Counted from the first letter of the stretch, positions 47,599-57,048 are shown. The stretch: DNA of 64,000 bases from Fibrobacter sp. (GCA_012519985.1 JAAYPC010000079.1:1-64000); one strand, 5' to 3'. Numbers and translations: made by a program. The notes: generated by a model not told the origin, from the sequence alone.

Positions 47599-47998
47599 AA
47601 TAGTCCTCCCTCGATGGTTGTGTATTGCTTGTTTCTGCAGTTTCCGCTTTTAAAAGACGGGAAACAGCCATTCCAGTCACAAACATTCCTCCAATAGTGA
47701 GATAAGGATTTTTCTGTGCAAAATTCTGCAGATCATGGAGGAGATCTTTTGATTCACGTTCTTTGATGTAGTTAGAAACGTTATCCAGTTTATCCGCCAG
47801 GTTATCTATGAATCCAGCAAAATAGTCATTATTTTCCTGTAGTTTATCTGCTGCGGCATGAAAAGCAGAACTTAGCCTGCTAAACTCGGTGGCAGTAGAA
47901 TTCATTCCGGAACTGGTGAGCTTTTCAGTTCTGTTTCGCAAGTCATCACGCAAATGGTAAAATTTTTGCTTGTTCTTATCATCAGGAGTAAAATCCAT
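47582..47998 (-). CDS. YqjD/ElaB (DUF883)-like protein
   Basis: 138 residues. A long helical region (about 1-90) precedes a C-terminal membrane segment (FAQKNPYLTIGGMFVTGMAVSRLL) and a polar tail. The NPYLTIGG-type hydrophobic hairpin is like that of DUF883/ElaB/YqjD proteins, which anchor in the inner membrane and in E. coli associate with ribosomes in stationary phase. Resemblance is by architecture. First gene of the operon; the ATG at 47998 follows AAAGGAG. Confidence 0.7.
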   Translation of the reverse strand: MDFTPDDKNKQKFYHLRDDLRNRTEKLTSSGMNSTATEFSRLSSAFHAAADKLQENNDYFAGFIDNLADKLDNVSNYIKERESKDLLHDLQNFAQKNPYLTIGGMFVTGMAVSRLLKAETAETSNTQPSREDYYESGR

Positions 47999-48546
47999 AT
48001 TGTAACTCCTTTCGGTTAATGTCTATATAAAATTACGGAAACTGTAGTGATAGATTTGTAAAATGTTGACCGGGTGAATCTGTCATTTAATCGATTCTGT
48101 TGATGATATGGTCCGACCAGCTTTTAAGCCTTATACTATGAGGTCATATTCTAAATCGTTCTGAAAAGTTGTAATCAGCCATAAGTAACATGTAACCCCC
48201 TGGCCAGTGCACTCAGTGCAGAGCCTGAAGTAATATGTAACCTGAGTTTGAGAAAGTAGTGTATAGTTTTAGTTCATTAATACCTCAAGCCAGGAGTTGT
48301 TCCCAGGCTGTTGTCATAATGCTTAGTCTTCGCTTCTGACTGTCAAATGTATGAGATGCTGGTTGTAAGTTTCGGTGCCTTCGTTTCGCTGGTAACACTG
48401 TAATTGTGATGACAAGCATGGGCAAAAAAACTTCTGGCAGCATATAAAGTTGCAGGTAAGCGGTAATTGGAGATTATTATCAGATGATTTGCACGAGTCC
48501 CGGATCTGGTTGCAATAACTATTTATAACTCGAAAGAAGGCCCCTG
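47999..48546. other. Promoter region of the membrane operon with diverged 43-bp repeat
   Basis: About 550 bp between the divergent YqjD-like gene and the small secreted protein gene. It contains the diverged repeat pair at 48184-48245. Otherwise no ORF of substance; a 99-residue minus-strand frame has no recognisable features. Confidence 0.5.
48184..48245. repeat. Diverged copy of the 43-bp repeat
   Basis: A 45-bp unit AGTAACATGTAACC...GTGCACTCAGTGCAGAGCCTGA followed by the start of a second unit (AGTAATATGTAACCTGAG). It aligns with the array unit at AACATGT-AACC, GTGCAC, GTGCAGA and CTGA. The order of elements is identical. Confidence 0.75.
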
Positions 48547-48921
48547 ATGAATACTTTTTTGAGATTAATTTTATTATGTTGTCTACTGTTTTCATCTTGT
48601 GCTTTCTCGCAGGAGCCTTCACAAAAAGAGCAACAATTAGAAAAATTGAAGAGTGATATTTCGAAGCTCAATGCAGAGATGGACACTCTCAAATCTGAAG
48701 TCCGGCAACTTCGTAATTTAATTGTAATACCATCATCTTCATCCTCCAGCAATACTTTACCAGAAGATACTCCTTCAACATCAGATAAAAATAGTGAAAC
48801 AGGGTATTGGTGCACCAAGTCTAACAAAAGACATAATTCTTCCTGCAGATATTATAAAACTTCGAATGGCCATCCTTGTGGTCCGAAAGATGGAACGGAG
48901 TGTAAATTATGTGGTGGATAG
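48547..48921 (+). CDS. Small secreted coiled-coil protein with His/Cys C-terminal domain
   Basis: 124 residues. Signal peptide MNTFLRLILLCCLLFSSCAFS (possible lipobox at SSC), a coiled coil (about 28-58), a Ser/Thr-rich linker and a C-terminal 38-residue domain YWCTKSNKRHNSSCRYY...CKLCGG. The spacing of His, four Cys and terminal CGG suggests a small metal-binding domain. I recall similar C-termini in uncharacterised secreted proteins but no function. AAAGAAGG precedes the ATG. Confidence 0.75.
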   Translation: MNTFLRLILLCCLLFSSCAFSQEPSQKEQQLEKLKSDISKLNAEMDTLKSEVRQLRNLIVIPSSSSSSNTLPEDTPSTSDKNSETGYWCTKSNKRHNSSCRYYKTSNGHPCGPKDGTECKLCGG

Positions 48922-49060
48922 ATTAAATCCTGATTTGAATATTTGTTTTACATGAAATATATGAACCTGGAATTGTGTATATATTCCACTCTTTCAGGAC
49001 TTTCGGTAAAAGAATAACCCAGGCCTGAAAGCCAGGGCTATTAGATGTCAAAGTTGGTTT

Positions 49061-51121
49061 TCAGCTCTGAGGAAGTTCGCAATCAGAACTGGCTTCTGCT
49101 TTAGCTGCGAATTTCTGTTTCATTTGCTTAAAAAAATCCTCTATGAATTCCATCTTTTCCTGATCCTGCTTTTCGCCGATTTTACCATCAAGAAACTCTT
49201 CAGGGATCTCTCTGAGAAAGGGGCAGGGGGTAACCGGTCGGATTTTCCTACGGTAAACCTTTGTGCCAGGATAAGTGAGGTAAAGCCGTTTTTGTGCCCT
49301 GGTCATTCCCACATAGAAGAGTCTTCTTTCTTCATCGATTTTACCCTCCTCCAGTGCCCGGGGTGAGGGCATGTAGGTGCTGTCAAGACCAGCCAGAAAA
49401 ACCACCGGGAATTCAAGCCCCTTTGACTTATGAAGAGTCATGATGACAACCCCTTTGCGGGGTTTATCTTCTGTATCCTCATCGGTTTCTGATGTGATTA
49501 AAGCAATTTCCTGAAGATAACCAGCAAGGGTAGGTTTCTTTCTTTTGAACTTGTTTTCGTAAATTTCTATGCCGTGTATCATTTCCTCGATGTTTTCCAG
49601 TCGGCGCTCATAGTCGTCGTCCTCTTTATAGGCACGTTTGAGATGTTCGAGGTATCCGGTTTCCTGGAGTATGTTTCGGATTGTCAAAGAAAGAGAGCTG
49701 TTGTTAAATTGTTCATTGAATTTCTGCCAGAAGGCAATAAAGCTGTCGATTTTATGGTGCTGCTCATTGTTGATTTTTTCCAGAGAACTATGTCTGTTCA
49801 TGGCATCCCAGAGACTCATTTTGCGAAGAGCGGCAAAATCATCCAGTTGCTCAAGAGTGGAGGGAGTTATACCTCTGTTTGGGACCTTGAGCACCCGCAT
49901 CATGCTGAGTTCATCATGAGCATTGGCAAAGAAACGAAGATAGGAGATGATATCCTTTATCTCTTTACGTTCATAGAAACTGGTTGCTCCGCTGACAGTA
50001 TATGGAATTGCTTTTTTTCGCAACTGTTCCTCATAACCTCGCATCATGGCATTTGTTCGTAAAAGTATGGCATGATCGGCATAGCCAAAGGAGGTATGTT
50101 CATTATGCTCAGCTATTTTTTCAGCAATCCAGGTGGCTTCATCCTCTTCATCATCTCCTTTGTAGTGCATGATCGGGTCACCATCACCGGAAACCGCAGT
50201 TATCTGTTTGTGCTTGCGAATACGGTTATGGGATACTACCGCATGTGCTCCTGCAAGGATCTGGTGTGTTGATCTATAGTTTTTATCGAGTATGACAGTT
50301 GTGCAGTTGCGGAATTCCGAGGAGAATGCGAGTATGTTTTCTATTTCTGCCCCACGCCAAGAGTAGATACCCTGGTCATCGTCGCCCACCACCATTATGT
50401 TGTTGAGTGGATGCGCCAGGAGTTTTGCCAGTTTCATCTGCACTGCGTTGGTGTCCTGGAATTCATCTATGGAAATGTAGCGGTAACGGTTCTGATATTT
50501 GGCGAGCACCTCAGGGTATTTTAGAAACAACTGAAGCGGCAGAAGAAGCAGATCGTCAAAATCGACGGTCTGTCTTTTCTGGAGAATGGCGCTGTAGGAG
50601 GAATAGACTCTGCTGAGTTTTCTTTGATCGGGATCTTCCTTTTTTAACTGTTCCGGATCGAGTGTGCTGTTTTTGGCCATACTGATTCGATATGCAAACT
50701 CCTGTGGGTCCTGGTCTTTTAAACCGCGTACTCCTGCGGCTCTCATAATGCTTTTGAGGGTGGAGATCTTCTCGTGTTCATCGATGATACTGAATGATTT
50801 GGTGAAACCAATTTTTTCACCGTCTTCCCGAAGAATTTTCACTCCCAGTGAATGAAAAGTGCATAAAGTCATGGCATCTGCAATTTTGGTGGATGTCAGT
50901 GTCGCTACGCGGTCTTTCATCTCCCGGGCGGCTTTGTTGGTGAAAGTAACAGCCAGGATTTGTTCTGGCTTACATCTTTTTTCATAAACCAGCCTTGCAA
51001 TACGGGTAGTCAGTACTCGTGTTTTTCCACTTCCTGCTCCAGCCAGTACCAATAGCGGGTTTTCATTATGTAATACTGCTTTTTTTTGACTTTCATTGAG
51101 TCCTTGGGTAAAATCTGGCAT
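49061..51121 (-). CDS. UvrD/PcrA/Rep-family DNA helicase
   Basis: About 686 residues. ATG 51121 (MPDFTQGLNESQKKAV) has GGAAAGG upstream and fits the family N-terminus; the track's 30 extra residues do not. Motifs are Q (LNESQKKAV), I (AGAGSGKTRVL), II (DEFQDTN), III (VVGDDDQGIYSWRGAE), V (MTLHKSKGLEFPVV) and VI (RRLFYVGMTRA). A 3'-5' superfamily 1A helicase for repair or replication restart. The C-terminal region beyond motif VI is short (about 70 residues), shorter than PcrA's. UvrD versus Rep/PcrA cannot be decided, hence no symbol. Confidence 0.94.
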   Translation of the reverse strand: MPDFTQGLNESQKKAVLHNENPLLVLAGAGSGKTRVLTTRIARLVYEKRCKPEQILAVTFTNKAAREMKDRVATLTSTKIADAMTLCTFHSLGVKILREDGEKIGFTKSFSIIDEHEKISTLKSIMRAAGVRGLKDQDPQEFAYRISMAKNSTLDPEQLKKEDPDQRKLSRVYSSYSAILQKRQTVDFDDLLLLPLQLFLKYPEVLAKYQNRYRYISIDEFQDTNAVQMKLAKLLAHPLNNIMVVGDDDQGIYSWRGAEIENILAFSSEFRNCTTVILDKNYRSTHQILAGAHAVVSHNRIRKHKQITAVSGDGDPIMHYKGDDEEDEATWIAEKIAEHNEHTSFGYADHAILLRTNAMMRGYEEQLRKKAIPYTVSGATSFYERKEIKDIISYLRFFANAHDELSMMRVLKVPNRGITPSTLEQLDDFAALRKMSLWDAMNRHSSLEKINNEQHHKIDSFIAFWQKFNEQFNNSSLSLTIRNILQETGYLEHLKRAYKEDDDYERRLENIEEMIHGIEIYENKFKRKKPTLAGYLQEIALITSETDEDTEDKPRKGVVIMTLHKSKGLEFPVVFLAGLDSTYMPSPRALEEGKIDEERRLFYVGMTRAQKRLYLTYPGTKVYRRKIRPVTPCPFLREIPEEFLDGKIGEKQDQEKMEFIEDFFKQMKQKFAAKAEASSDCELPQS

Positions 51122-51535
51122 TACAACCTTTCCATTTACAAACAAATTAATACACAGGCCTTCAGAAAATAATACTGTGACCGATTTTGAAAAGTTGCGA
51201 ATTTTGAGCAAAAAAGAGAGAAAGGATAGCTGTCACGCTTTGGGAATGGACTCCTAATATCATAAAAATCAAAGGGATACGATACGATCAACAAATGAAA
51301 ATCTGGAAATGCTCAGAATTTTTCCAGCACCGCTAAACGTTCTTTATATGTACTGATTTTTAAGGTTTCGTTTTTTCAAAAAAGAATCTTTCAGTTGCCG
51401 GATTGCGCAGATTGTAAATTATACCGCTGTTGGATAGACTAAGGGATGTATTCTCACATTTGGCTTTCAGACTTGGACTCTACACTTAGAGAAAAAAAAC
51501 ACAAATATAACTGACATTTTCGAAGCTGGACTTAT
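51122..51535. other. Divergent intergenic region
   Basis: About 410 bp between the helicase gene (minus) and a membrane protein gene (plus). No ORF, RNA or repeat that I can support; both promoters must be here. Confidence 0.45.
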
Positions 51536-52147
51536 ATGAATCTGATGCTATGGCTGGCTCCATTTTTTGTAGTATCCTTAGGATTCTTTCTTTCGCGAGT
51601 TAAAAGGTTGAGGCCACAGAGATACGTTTTTTATGCGGTAATTTTGTTCATAGCATTTTTAATTGATCTGAATTCATTGAAATTCAGCAATTACAGGCTG
51701 GATATTGCGCTATTTCTATTTGTAACGCTGGTTTTTTCTGAGCTTTTCTGGAGTATAAAACGTTCCAGGAATAAAATTTTTAACACAATATCACTGGTAA
51801 CAGGAATCTTGATTTTTAGTTATCTGTTCAGGCAGTGGTTTATTAGCGGACCGGTACATGTCTGCTCTTTATGGGAGTCGCAGGTTGTTTCGGAACATTC
51901 AAGAGGAGATATTAAGTATAGGGTAAGAGAGCCACTAAAAAATAGCGATCAGGCTAGAACATTTAAACTCTATAAGTGCCTCAAATATATTCCTATGGAA
52001 AAATTCATGGGAAAATTCACGATACCCCAGGGATATGACAGAGCTCAGTTTCGTTTTCGATGGTACAAAAAAAACGGTGCGGTAATGGTTGATATAATCG
52101 GCGATTCAGACACACTGTGGACTCTGCAGGGGGGAATCTTGGAGTAG
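51536..52147 (+). CDS. Hypothetical membrane protein
   Basis: 203 residues. Four hydrophobic segments in the first 110 residues are followed by a soluble domain of about 90 residues (GPVHVCSLWESQVVSEH...GDSDTLWTLQGG). The ATG lacks a strong Shine-Dalgarno sequence. No family recognised. The next gene starts 91 nt downstream in the same direction. Confidence 0.65.
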   Translation: MNLMLWLAPFFVVSLGFFLSRVKRLRPQRYVFYAVILFIAFLIDLNSLKFSNYRLDIALFLFVTLVFSELFWSIKRSRNKIFNTISLVTGILIFSYLFRQWFISGPVHVCSLWESQVVSEHSRGDIKYRVREPLKNSDQARTFKLYKCLKYIPMEKFMGKFTIPQGYDRAQFRFRWYKKNGAVMVDIIGDSDTLWTLQGGILE

Positions 52148-52238
52148 AATTTGGAATTTTATTGCATCGTTAGGTATATTTCTGGACTATTTTCATTTTA
52201 TTTTGAGGCTCAATTTCGTTGGTGAAAGGAGAGGTTGG

Positions 52239-53153
52239 ATGAATCGATCAATTATTAAGGCTGCTCTGGCTTGTGTTACCTCTGTGTCAGCTATTATGGC
52301 ACAAGCGGTCTCTTTTAGCAGTCCTGCATCCTGGATTACTCAAAGAAATGATACGGTATTTATAAGGGCACAACTGGATACTGCTCTAATAAAAAAGAAA
52401 GCGGTTTCTATCTCACTTTTACAGATTAATGAAGGTAAGAAGAAGGTAATAGCGAAAAAGAATCTGAAGATAACCGACAATGTTTTAGAGCTGATGTTTG
52501 CCAAGGTGGGCAAGGACCTGGTTGGTGGGAAGGAGTTTCTTCGTCTGGAGTGGGCATTAGCAGATAACAGCGAAAAAGGGATTATTGAGCCTATTGGGAT
52601 TCTTGATCTGAAAAAAGTACCGAAAACTGACACTGTCAAGGCTTTGCGGGTTCAGGATGGAGCAGAAGTGAAATCAGTTGCCGATATAATGAAAGCCGAT
52701 CAGTTAAAGAAGATCGGTTCAGTAGAATTTGGGACTGCTTGGAATAAGAATGCTCTTTTTATCGTTATGAAAAAAGCACAGGACAGTACCATGATCTGCT
52801 TTGCATTTGATGGTAAAAACGGCAAAAACGCTTTTCTCTCTTATCCGGACCGTATCATCTCCTATATACCTGCAAAGGATTCTCTGAACACAATCCATTA
52901 TAAACGGGATGTAAAAGAGGACACGCTAAGGTATACAGATAAACTCTGGCAATCGGAGATTAAAAAAGAAATTATTGGTGAAAAGGTAGTAATAAGCATG
53001 CCTTGGGCAGATATTGGTGTTATTCCTTTTGAGGAAAGAATGGTGGGAATGGCTGTGTTTGCTCAACAAGGTGGAAAAACCAAGACAGCGATTCCTCAGA
53101 ATGCACAGTTTTACATTCCGGGGACCTGGGGGGATCTTTTCCTTCAGAAGTAG
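52239..53153 (+). CDS. Secreted protein with CBM9/DOMON-like C-terminal domain
   Basis: About 304 residues from ATG 52239, which follows AAAGGAGAGG; the track start 52203 has no support. A signal peptide (AALACVTSVSAIMAQA) is followed by an N-terminal beta domain with a lysine-rich stretch. The second half (FGTAWNKNALFIVMKKAQDS...KVVISMPWADIGV) has the strand pattern of CBM9-like domains that bind sugars. Likely extracytoplasmic; its job could be glycan binding. The match is moderate. Confidence 0.62.
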   Translation: MNRSIIKAALACVTSVSAIMAQAVSFSSPASWITQRNDTVFIRAQLDTALIKKKAVSISLLQINEGKKKVIAKKNLKITDNVLELMFAKVGKDLVGGKEFLRLEWALADNSEKGIIEPIGILDLKKVPKTDTVKALRVQDGAEVKSVADIMKADQLKKIGSVEFGTAWNKNALFIVMKKAQDSTMICFAFDGKNGKNAFLSYPDRIISYIPAKDSLNTIHYKRDVKEDTLRYTDKLWQSEIKKEIIGEKVVISMPWADIGVIPFEERMVGMAVFAQQGGKTKTAIPQNAQFYIPGTWGDLFLQK

Positions 53154-53222
53154 TCATTTTTGGGATTGCTTTTTGTGGCATAGTGTTTTATTTTATACCA
53201 ACTTAAAAAAGACTTAAATCAT

Positions 53223-53296
53223 GGTGGCTGTAGTTCAATGGTCAGAGCCCTGGATTGTGGTTCCAGTTGTTGGGGGTTCGAGTCCCCTCAGTCACC
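53223..53296 (+). tRNA. tRNA-His (anticodon GTG)
   Basis: Full cloverleaf by eye: acceptor GTGGCTG / CAGTCAC with the extra 5' G at 53223 opposite C73, D-arm AGTTCAATGGTCAGAGC, anticodon stem CTGGA / TCCAG with GTG at 53257-53259 and a T-arm GGGGGTTCGAGTCCCC. The extra G-1 is the hallmark of tRNA-His. CCA is not encoded. Confidence 0.97.
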
Positions 53297-53308
53297 CTAT
53301 CGGTTTCA

Positions 53309-53345
53309 AAGCCTCTTGCAGAATGTAAGGGGCTTTTTTGTTTTG
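53309..53345 (+). terminator. Intrinsic terminator after tRNA-His
   Basis: Stem AAGCCTCTT / AAGGGGCTT (one G-T pair) with a 9-nt loop and a T-run, 13 nt past the tRNA. Confidence 0.88.
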
Positions 53346-53419
53346 CTAATTTATTATTAAAACCCTTCCTGTAGAATCAGTTACTCTCTCTTCAGAACCC
53401 ATTACTCTCACATAGCAAA

Positions 53420-53926
53420 TCAATAGCTGGATTCTGTTTTCAGTTGGTTATCCAGATTCACAAGCAAGACATTAAGATCCAAACAGAGATTGTGAATGAT
53501 CTCCCTGAGAAAAGAACTGCTGTAATTACCGGTGAGAGTATACTCTGATAATATGCTGTTAAGCAGATCAGAAAGTTGTCTGAGTTGCTGGAAAATTTCC
53601 TGGCTGCTGAACGGTTCCTCTTTCTGTAAAGTATAACGGTTTTGAGACAGCTTGAGGAAAAGCTGCTGACAATCGAAACTGTCTTGTTCTGGAGAGGTGT
53701 TGGCTTGATCCATAAGCATCTCTGCTATACTGTCAAATTTGGGTGGAAGAGGTCTGGGAGTATGGGCAAAAGAGCCACCCAGAAGAAGATCTTCTTTACT
53801 GGATTGATCCTTTTTTTTAATAGCGATACATTGATCGTTATGCTTGATTTTGCTTGAATTGCTTTCCCCAAAATAGGTTGTGGGGTGGGTTCTATCCGAA
53901 AAGAGCTTACTAATGGAGCGGATCAT
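53420..53926 (-). CDS. Hypothetical soluble protein
   Basis: About 168 residues from ATG 53926 with AGGAGT upstream; the track start 54013 includes an unrelated extension. No signal peptide. The N-terminal half is polar and low in structure; the C-terminal part (about 95-168) is helical (SSQEIFQQLRQLSDLLNSIL...LCLDLNVLLVNLDNQL). No family recognised. It points toward the tRNA terminator. Confidence 0.6.
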   Translation of the reverse strand: MIRSISKLFSDRTHPTTYFGESNSSKIKHNDQCIAIKKKDQSSKEDLLLGGSFAHTPRPLPPKFDSIAEMLMDQANTSPEQDSFDCQQLFLKLSQNRYTLQKEEPFSSQEIFQQLRQLSDLLNSILSEYTLTGNYSSSFLREIIHNLCLDLNVLLVNLDNQLKTESSY

Positions 53927-54286
53927 GGCAATACTCCTGATTTCAGATGTGCATTTGTGATTACATGAAATGATATCAGTTATCAATTTAGCCAGAAAAA
54001 GGCTTACAAGCAAGTTACATTTTTTATAGTGTTTTCATGATATTTGTTTATCTCAATCCCCAAAATGTTCAAGGTAGATTTAACACACACTAATGACACT
54101 GGGTGGACTTTGATCCCTGGGGGGTAGGCCATCTCGCTCTAAGCCCTCCTTTGGTGATTTAAAAGCATTTGGGGAATTAGTGAGCATGGGCAGGATTTGA
54201 CCCGGTCCCTTAAAAAAAATGGCATGTGAGTTGCAAACTGAGAACAGATAGATTTTACCTGAAATCACCCAAGTCGGAGGGATAGT
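53927..54286. other. Divergent intergenic region
   Basis: About 360 bp between a minus-strand hypothetical gene and the plus-strand barrel-like gene. Nothing recognisable beyond presumed promoters. Confidence 0.4.
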
Positions 54287-54787
54287 ATGAAAAGAATTTT
54301 ATCCTTTTGCTGTCTGCTTTTTATTTTGCAGACCAATAGTTTCTCTCAGTTTGACTCAATTCTGGATGGGGGGATGGTGTCACCGGAGGTTCCCCGCTTT
54401 GAAATAGGCCCCTTTTTAGGACAACCTATCGGTCTTATAGCCAGATGGTGGTTTAATCCGACGAATGCAGTGGATGTAATCGGTGCCTGGTCTTTTACGG
54501 AAAACGGAATTTTCGAACTGGATGCCAGCTATATACTTAACTATTACTATCCTCGGATTAATACCGGAACTCTTCCATTATATGTAGGTGTAGGTGGAGG
54601 GTTTCGTATCGGGGATGACTGGTTTATAGGGGTGCGTTTTCCGGTAGGGGCAATATACCTGTTTGAGAATTTTCCAGTAAGTGTGTTTGCAGAAATCGAT
54701 CCACAATGGCAGTTTCTGCCAGATAACGGCTTTGTTATTGGAGGGGGAGTAGGGATAAGAGTGACCCTGGGAAGTGCTTCCAAATGA
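54287..54787 (+). CDS. Small outer-membrane/exported protein
   Basis: 166 residues with a signal peptide (MKRILSFCCLLFILQTNSFS). The rest is Gly/Tyr/Phe-rich alternating strands (LPLYVGVGGGFRIGDDWFIGVRFPVGAIYLF) ending in strand-like GGGVGIRVTLG, suggesting a small beta-barrel. A GGAGG lies just upstream of the ATG. It ends about 120 nt before the radical SAM start and may be co-transcribed. Confidence 0.65.
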   Translation: MKRILSFCCLLFILQTNSFSQFDSILDGGMVSPEVPRFEIGPFLGQPIGLIARWWFNPTNAVDVIGAWSFTENGIFELDASYILNYYYPRINTGTLPLYVGVGGGFRIGDDWFIGVRFPVGAIYLFENFPVSVFAEIDPQWQFLPDNGFVIGGGVGIRVTLGSASK

Positions 54788-54905
54788 CTTGCGATAGGTT
54801 TCGCTTTTGGTACAAATTTCGCTTTTTCTTGGTCGTAGCCTTTTTGGAATAACAGATAGGTTAAGCTTAATATTGGACCAATCCTTTATCATAAAAGGGA
54901 ATGCT

Positions 54906-56339
54906 ATGAACCTGAATACCAGCAACTATCAGAAATTTTTGACCTCTATGGCGTTTGGAATTGGTAACAAAGTGGGGATCTGGAAAATCGCTCTTCCTGT
55001 GATTGAAAAAGTTGCTCAAAGAGTATTATTTAAACAGCTCTCCTCTGAGAGTAATGACTCCAAACGAGAGTATCAGGATCGTTTTTTCATGAAATTCAAT
55101 GTTCTGCGTGCTGCACTCAAGGCTTACGGTAAGGGGGCTCCTGCAGTCAGAAACTGTATCCAGAATTTGTTTATTCGTCAGTTGCTTGGTCCAGGAATCC
55201 AGCAGACAAAAGATCGGTTCAGGTCCAAATATGGGATAAGTCCTCCGGGGTTTATGACCATCTCGCCTGAGGGATGCTGTAATCTGAAATGTCACAACTG
55301 CTATGCTGCAAGTATCCAGGGAAGTCTTCCCAGGCTCTCTAAAGAGGTGTTTGGCAAGATTTTAGACGAGAAATACAATGTCTGGGGAAGTTGGTTCAAT
55401 GTGATCTCTGGCGGTGAACCATTTATCTGGAGAGATGGGAACACCGATCTGATAGACATGGCAAAGCAGTACCAGGATCAGTTTTTCATGGTTTATACCA
55501 ATGGTACCCTGATAGACAAGCAGAAGGCCAAAAGAATGGCTGAAGCAGGAAACATTTCACCAGCTCTCTCGGTGGAGGGCTTCGAGAAAGAGACTGATGA
55601 AAGGAGGGGAAAAGGTACTCATAAACTGATCCTGCAGGCTTTTGAAAATCTTCGTGAAGCAGGAGTTCCCTTTGGTATCTCAGTTACTGCAACCGCTCAG
55701 AATGCAGAGATAATTTTAAATGATGATCTCATAGATTTTTACTTCGATAAGCAAGGGGCCATCTACCAATGGGTCTTTCAGTATATGCCCATAGGCAGGG
55801 GGGCAGATACCCGCAATCAAATCTCTCCTGAGATACGTAAGAAAATCTGGTTCAAGGAGCACGAGTGGGTATGTAAGCGACGCCTTTTAATAGCAGATTT
55901 CTGGAATGGAGGGACATTTGTCTCCGGATGTATCGCAGGAGGCCGGGCGGATGGTTATCTCTATGTTGATTGGACCGGCAATGTGTACCCTTGTGTTTTT
56001 GTTCCTTACTGGAAAGACAATATCCATGATCTTTATTCCAAAGGAAAATCTCTTACCGATGCTCTCTTTTCCGATCTTTTCCAGGGATGGCGGGACTGGC
56101 AGCACAGCTATAGTTTAAATGTGCCGCTGGAGAGAAGAGGAAATCTTATCCGACCTTGTCTAATGAGGGATCATCACGATTGCGCCAGAGATGTTCTGCT
56201 GAGTACTGGTGCAAAACCGGGCAACAGTAGTGCAGAAATCTGTCTTTCCGATAAAAGTTATAAGAATGCACTCAAAGAGTATGACAAGGAGTTGGCTGTT
56301 CAGTTGGATCCAATCTGGAATAATAAATACAAGGCCTAA
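54906..56339 (+). CDS. Radical SAM protein with SPASM-like C-terminal cysteines
   Basis: About 477 residues from ATG 54906; the track start 54807 is not supported. The N-terminal 115 residues are helical. The radical SAM cluster motif CNLKCHNC (CX3CX2C) follows FMTISPEGC, then ISGGEPFI (SAM-binding GGE) and a TIM-barrel region with PIGRG. The C-terminal part contains spaced cysteines (SGCIAGGRADGYLYVDWTGNVYPC...PCLMRDHHDC), typical of auxiliary Fe-S cluster (SPASM) domains. Substrate unknown; no precursor peptide gene is obvious. Confidence 0.88.
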   Translation: MNLNTSNYQKFLTSMAFGIGNKVGIWKIALPVIEKVAQRVLFKQLSSESNDSKREYQDRFFMKFNVLRAALKAYGKGAPAVRNCIQNLFIRQLLGPGIQQTKDRFRSKYGISPPGFMTISPEGCCNLKCHNCYAASIQGSLPRLSKEVFGKILDEKYNVWGSWFNVISGGEPFIWRDGNTDLIDMAKQYQDQFFMVYTNGTLIDKQKAKRMAEAGNISPALSVEGFEKETDERRGKGTHKLILQAFENLREAGVPFGISVTATAQNAEIILNDDLIDFYFDKQGAIYQWVFQYMPIGRGADTRNQISPEIRKKIWFKEHEWVCKRRLLIADFWNGGTFVSGCIAGGRADGYLYVDWTGNVYPCVFVPYWKDNIHDLYSKGKSLTDALFSDLFQGWRDWQHSYSLNVPLERRGNLIRPCLMRDHHDCARDVLLSTGAKPGNSSAEICLSDKSYKNALKEYDKELAVQLDPIWNNKYKA

Positions 56340-56401
56340 TACCGGAAAATTCAACAGCAAATTGAACCGGATCTACAGTATTACTGAAAAGCAGTTGTCC
56401 A

Positions 56402-56428
56402 AAAAGGGGGCAGATCTGTCCCCCTTTT
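56402..56428. terminator. Bidirectional terminator between radical SAM and HdeD genes
   Basis: A perfect 9-bp stem AAAAGGGGG / CCCCCTTTT with a 9-nt loop. It lies between convergent genes; the A/T arms supply T-runs on both strands. Confidence 0.85.
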
Positions 56429-56472
56429 AACTGCCCTGTTAATAGTGAGATACTTTCTCGACACCGGAGTTC

Positions 56473-57048
56473 TCAGTGTGCTGGAATCTCTTTCCCTGTG
56501 GGCTGATAGCTCAAAGAGTACGGCAATGATACCATTACAATACCCTGGATTAGAATCTCTATACCTATCAGTAATCCGATAAACCAGATTGCTGAAACTG
56601 GCCATCCTGAGAGTACGATAAATCCCAGTATCAAGGAGACTATCCCACCAAACATCAGCCATCCCCATTGACTTCCCTGCTCAACCGGGGCAGCGATTGT
56701 CCTGTAGAGTCCGGATGTAATAAGAAATACCGCTATTAGAAAAGTTAAAGAGAGTATTCCAATCACTGGTCTGGAGATAAGAAGTACACCAATCACCAGG
56801 GATAGTGTGCCTCCGAACATTCTCCACCAGAACCCTTTTTCATGCCGGCTTCCCACCGCATGAACTACATCTACGATTCCTCTGACCGATAATACCAAGC
56901 CTAAGAATACCACCGAAACGAAGGTGGTAAAACCTGCTACTGCAATAGTTAAAAGACCAAGGATTATTAATCCTGCTCCCATTGCAATACTCCAGGTTTT
57001 ATACTTTTCCAGGTTTTTTTTCATGGTCACATTCTCAACACCATTCAT
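56473..57048 (-). CDS. HdeD family (DUF308) membrane protein
   Basis: About 191 residues from ATG 57048 (AGGAG 7 nt upstream). Six membrane helices in three hairpins, each with a glycine-rich turn (ILGLLTIAVAGF; LVIGVLLISRP; LILGFIVLSGWPVSAIWFIGLLIGIEIL). HdeD proteins contribute to acid resistance in E. coli; here the role is not known. A related protein is encoded divergently 150 bp away. Confidence 0.85.
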   Translation of the reverse strand: MNGVENVTMKKNLEKYKTWSIAMGAGLIILGLLTIAVAGFTTFVSVVFLGLVLSVRGIVDVVHAVGSRHEKGFWWRMFGGTLSLVIGVLLISRPVIGILSLTFLIAVFLITSGLYRTIAAPVEQGSQWGWLMFGGIVSLILGFIVLSGWPVSAIWFIGLLIGIEILIQGIVMVSLPYSLSYQPTGKEIPAH

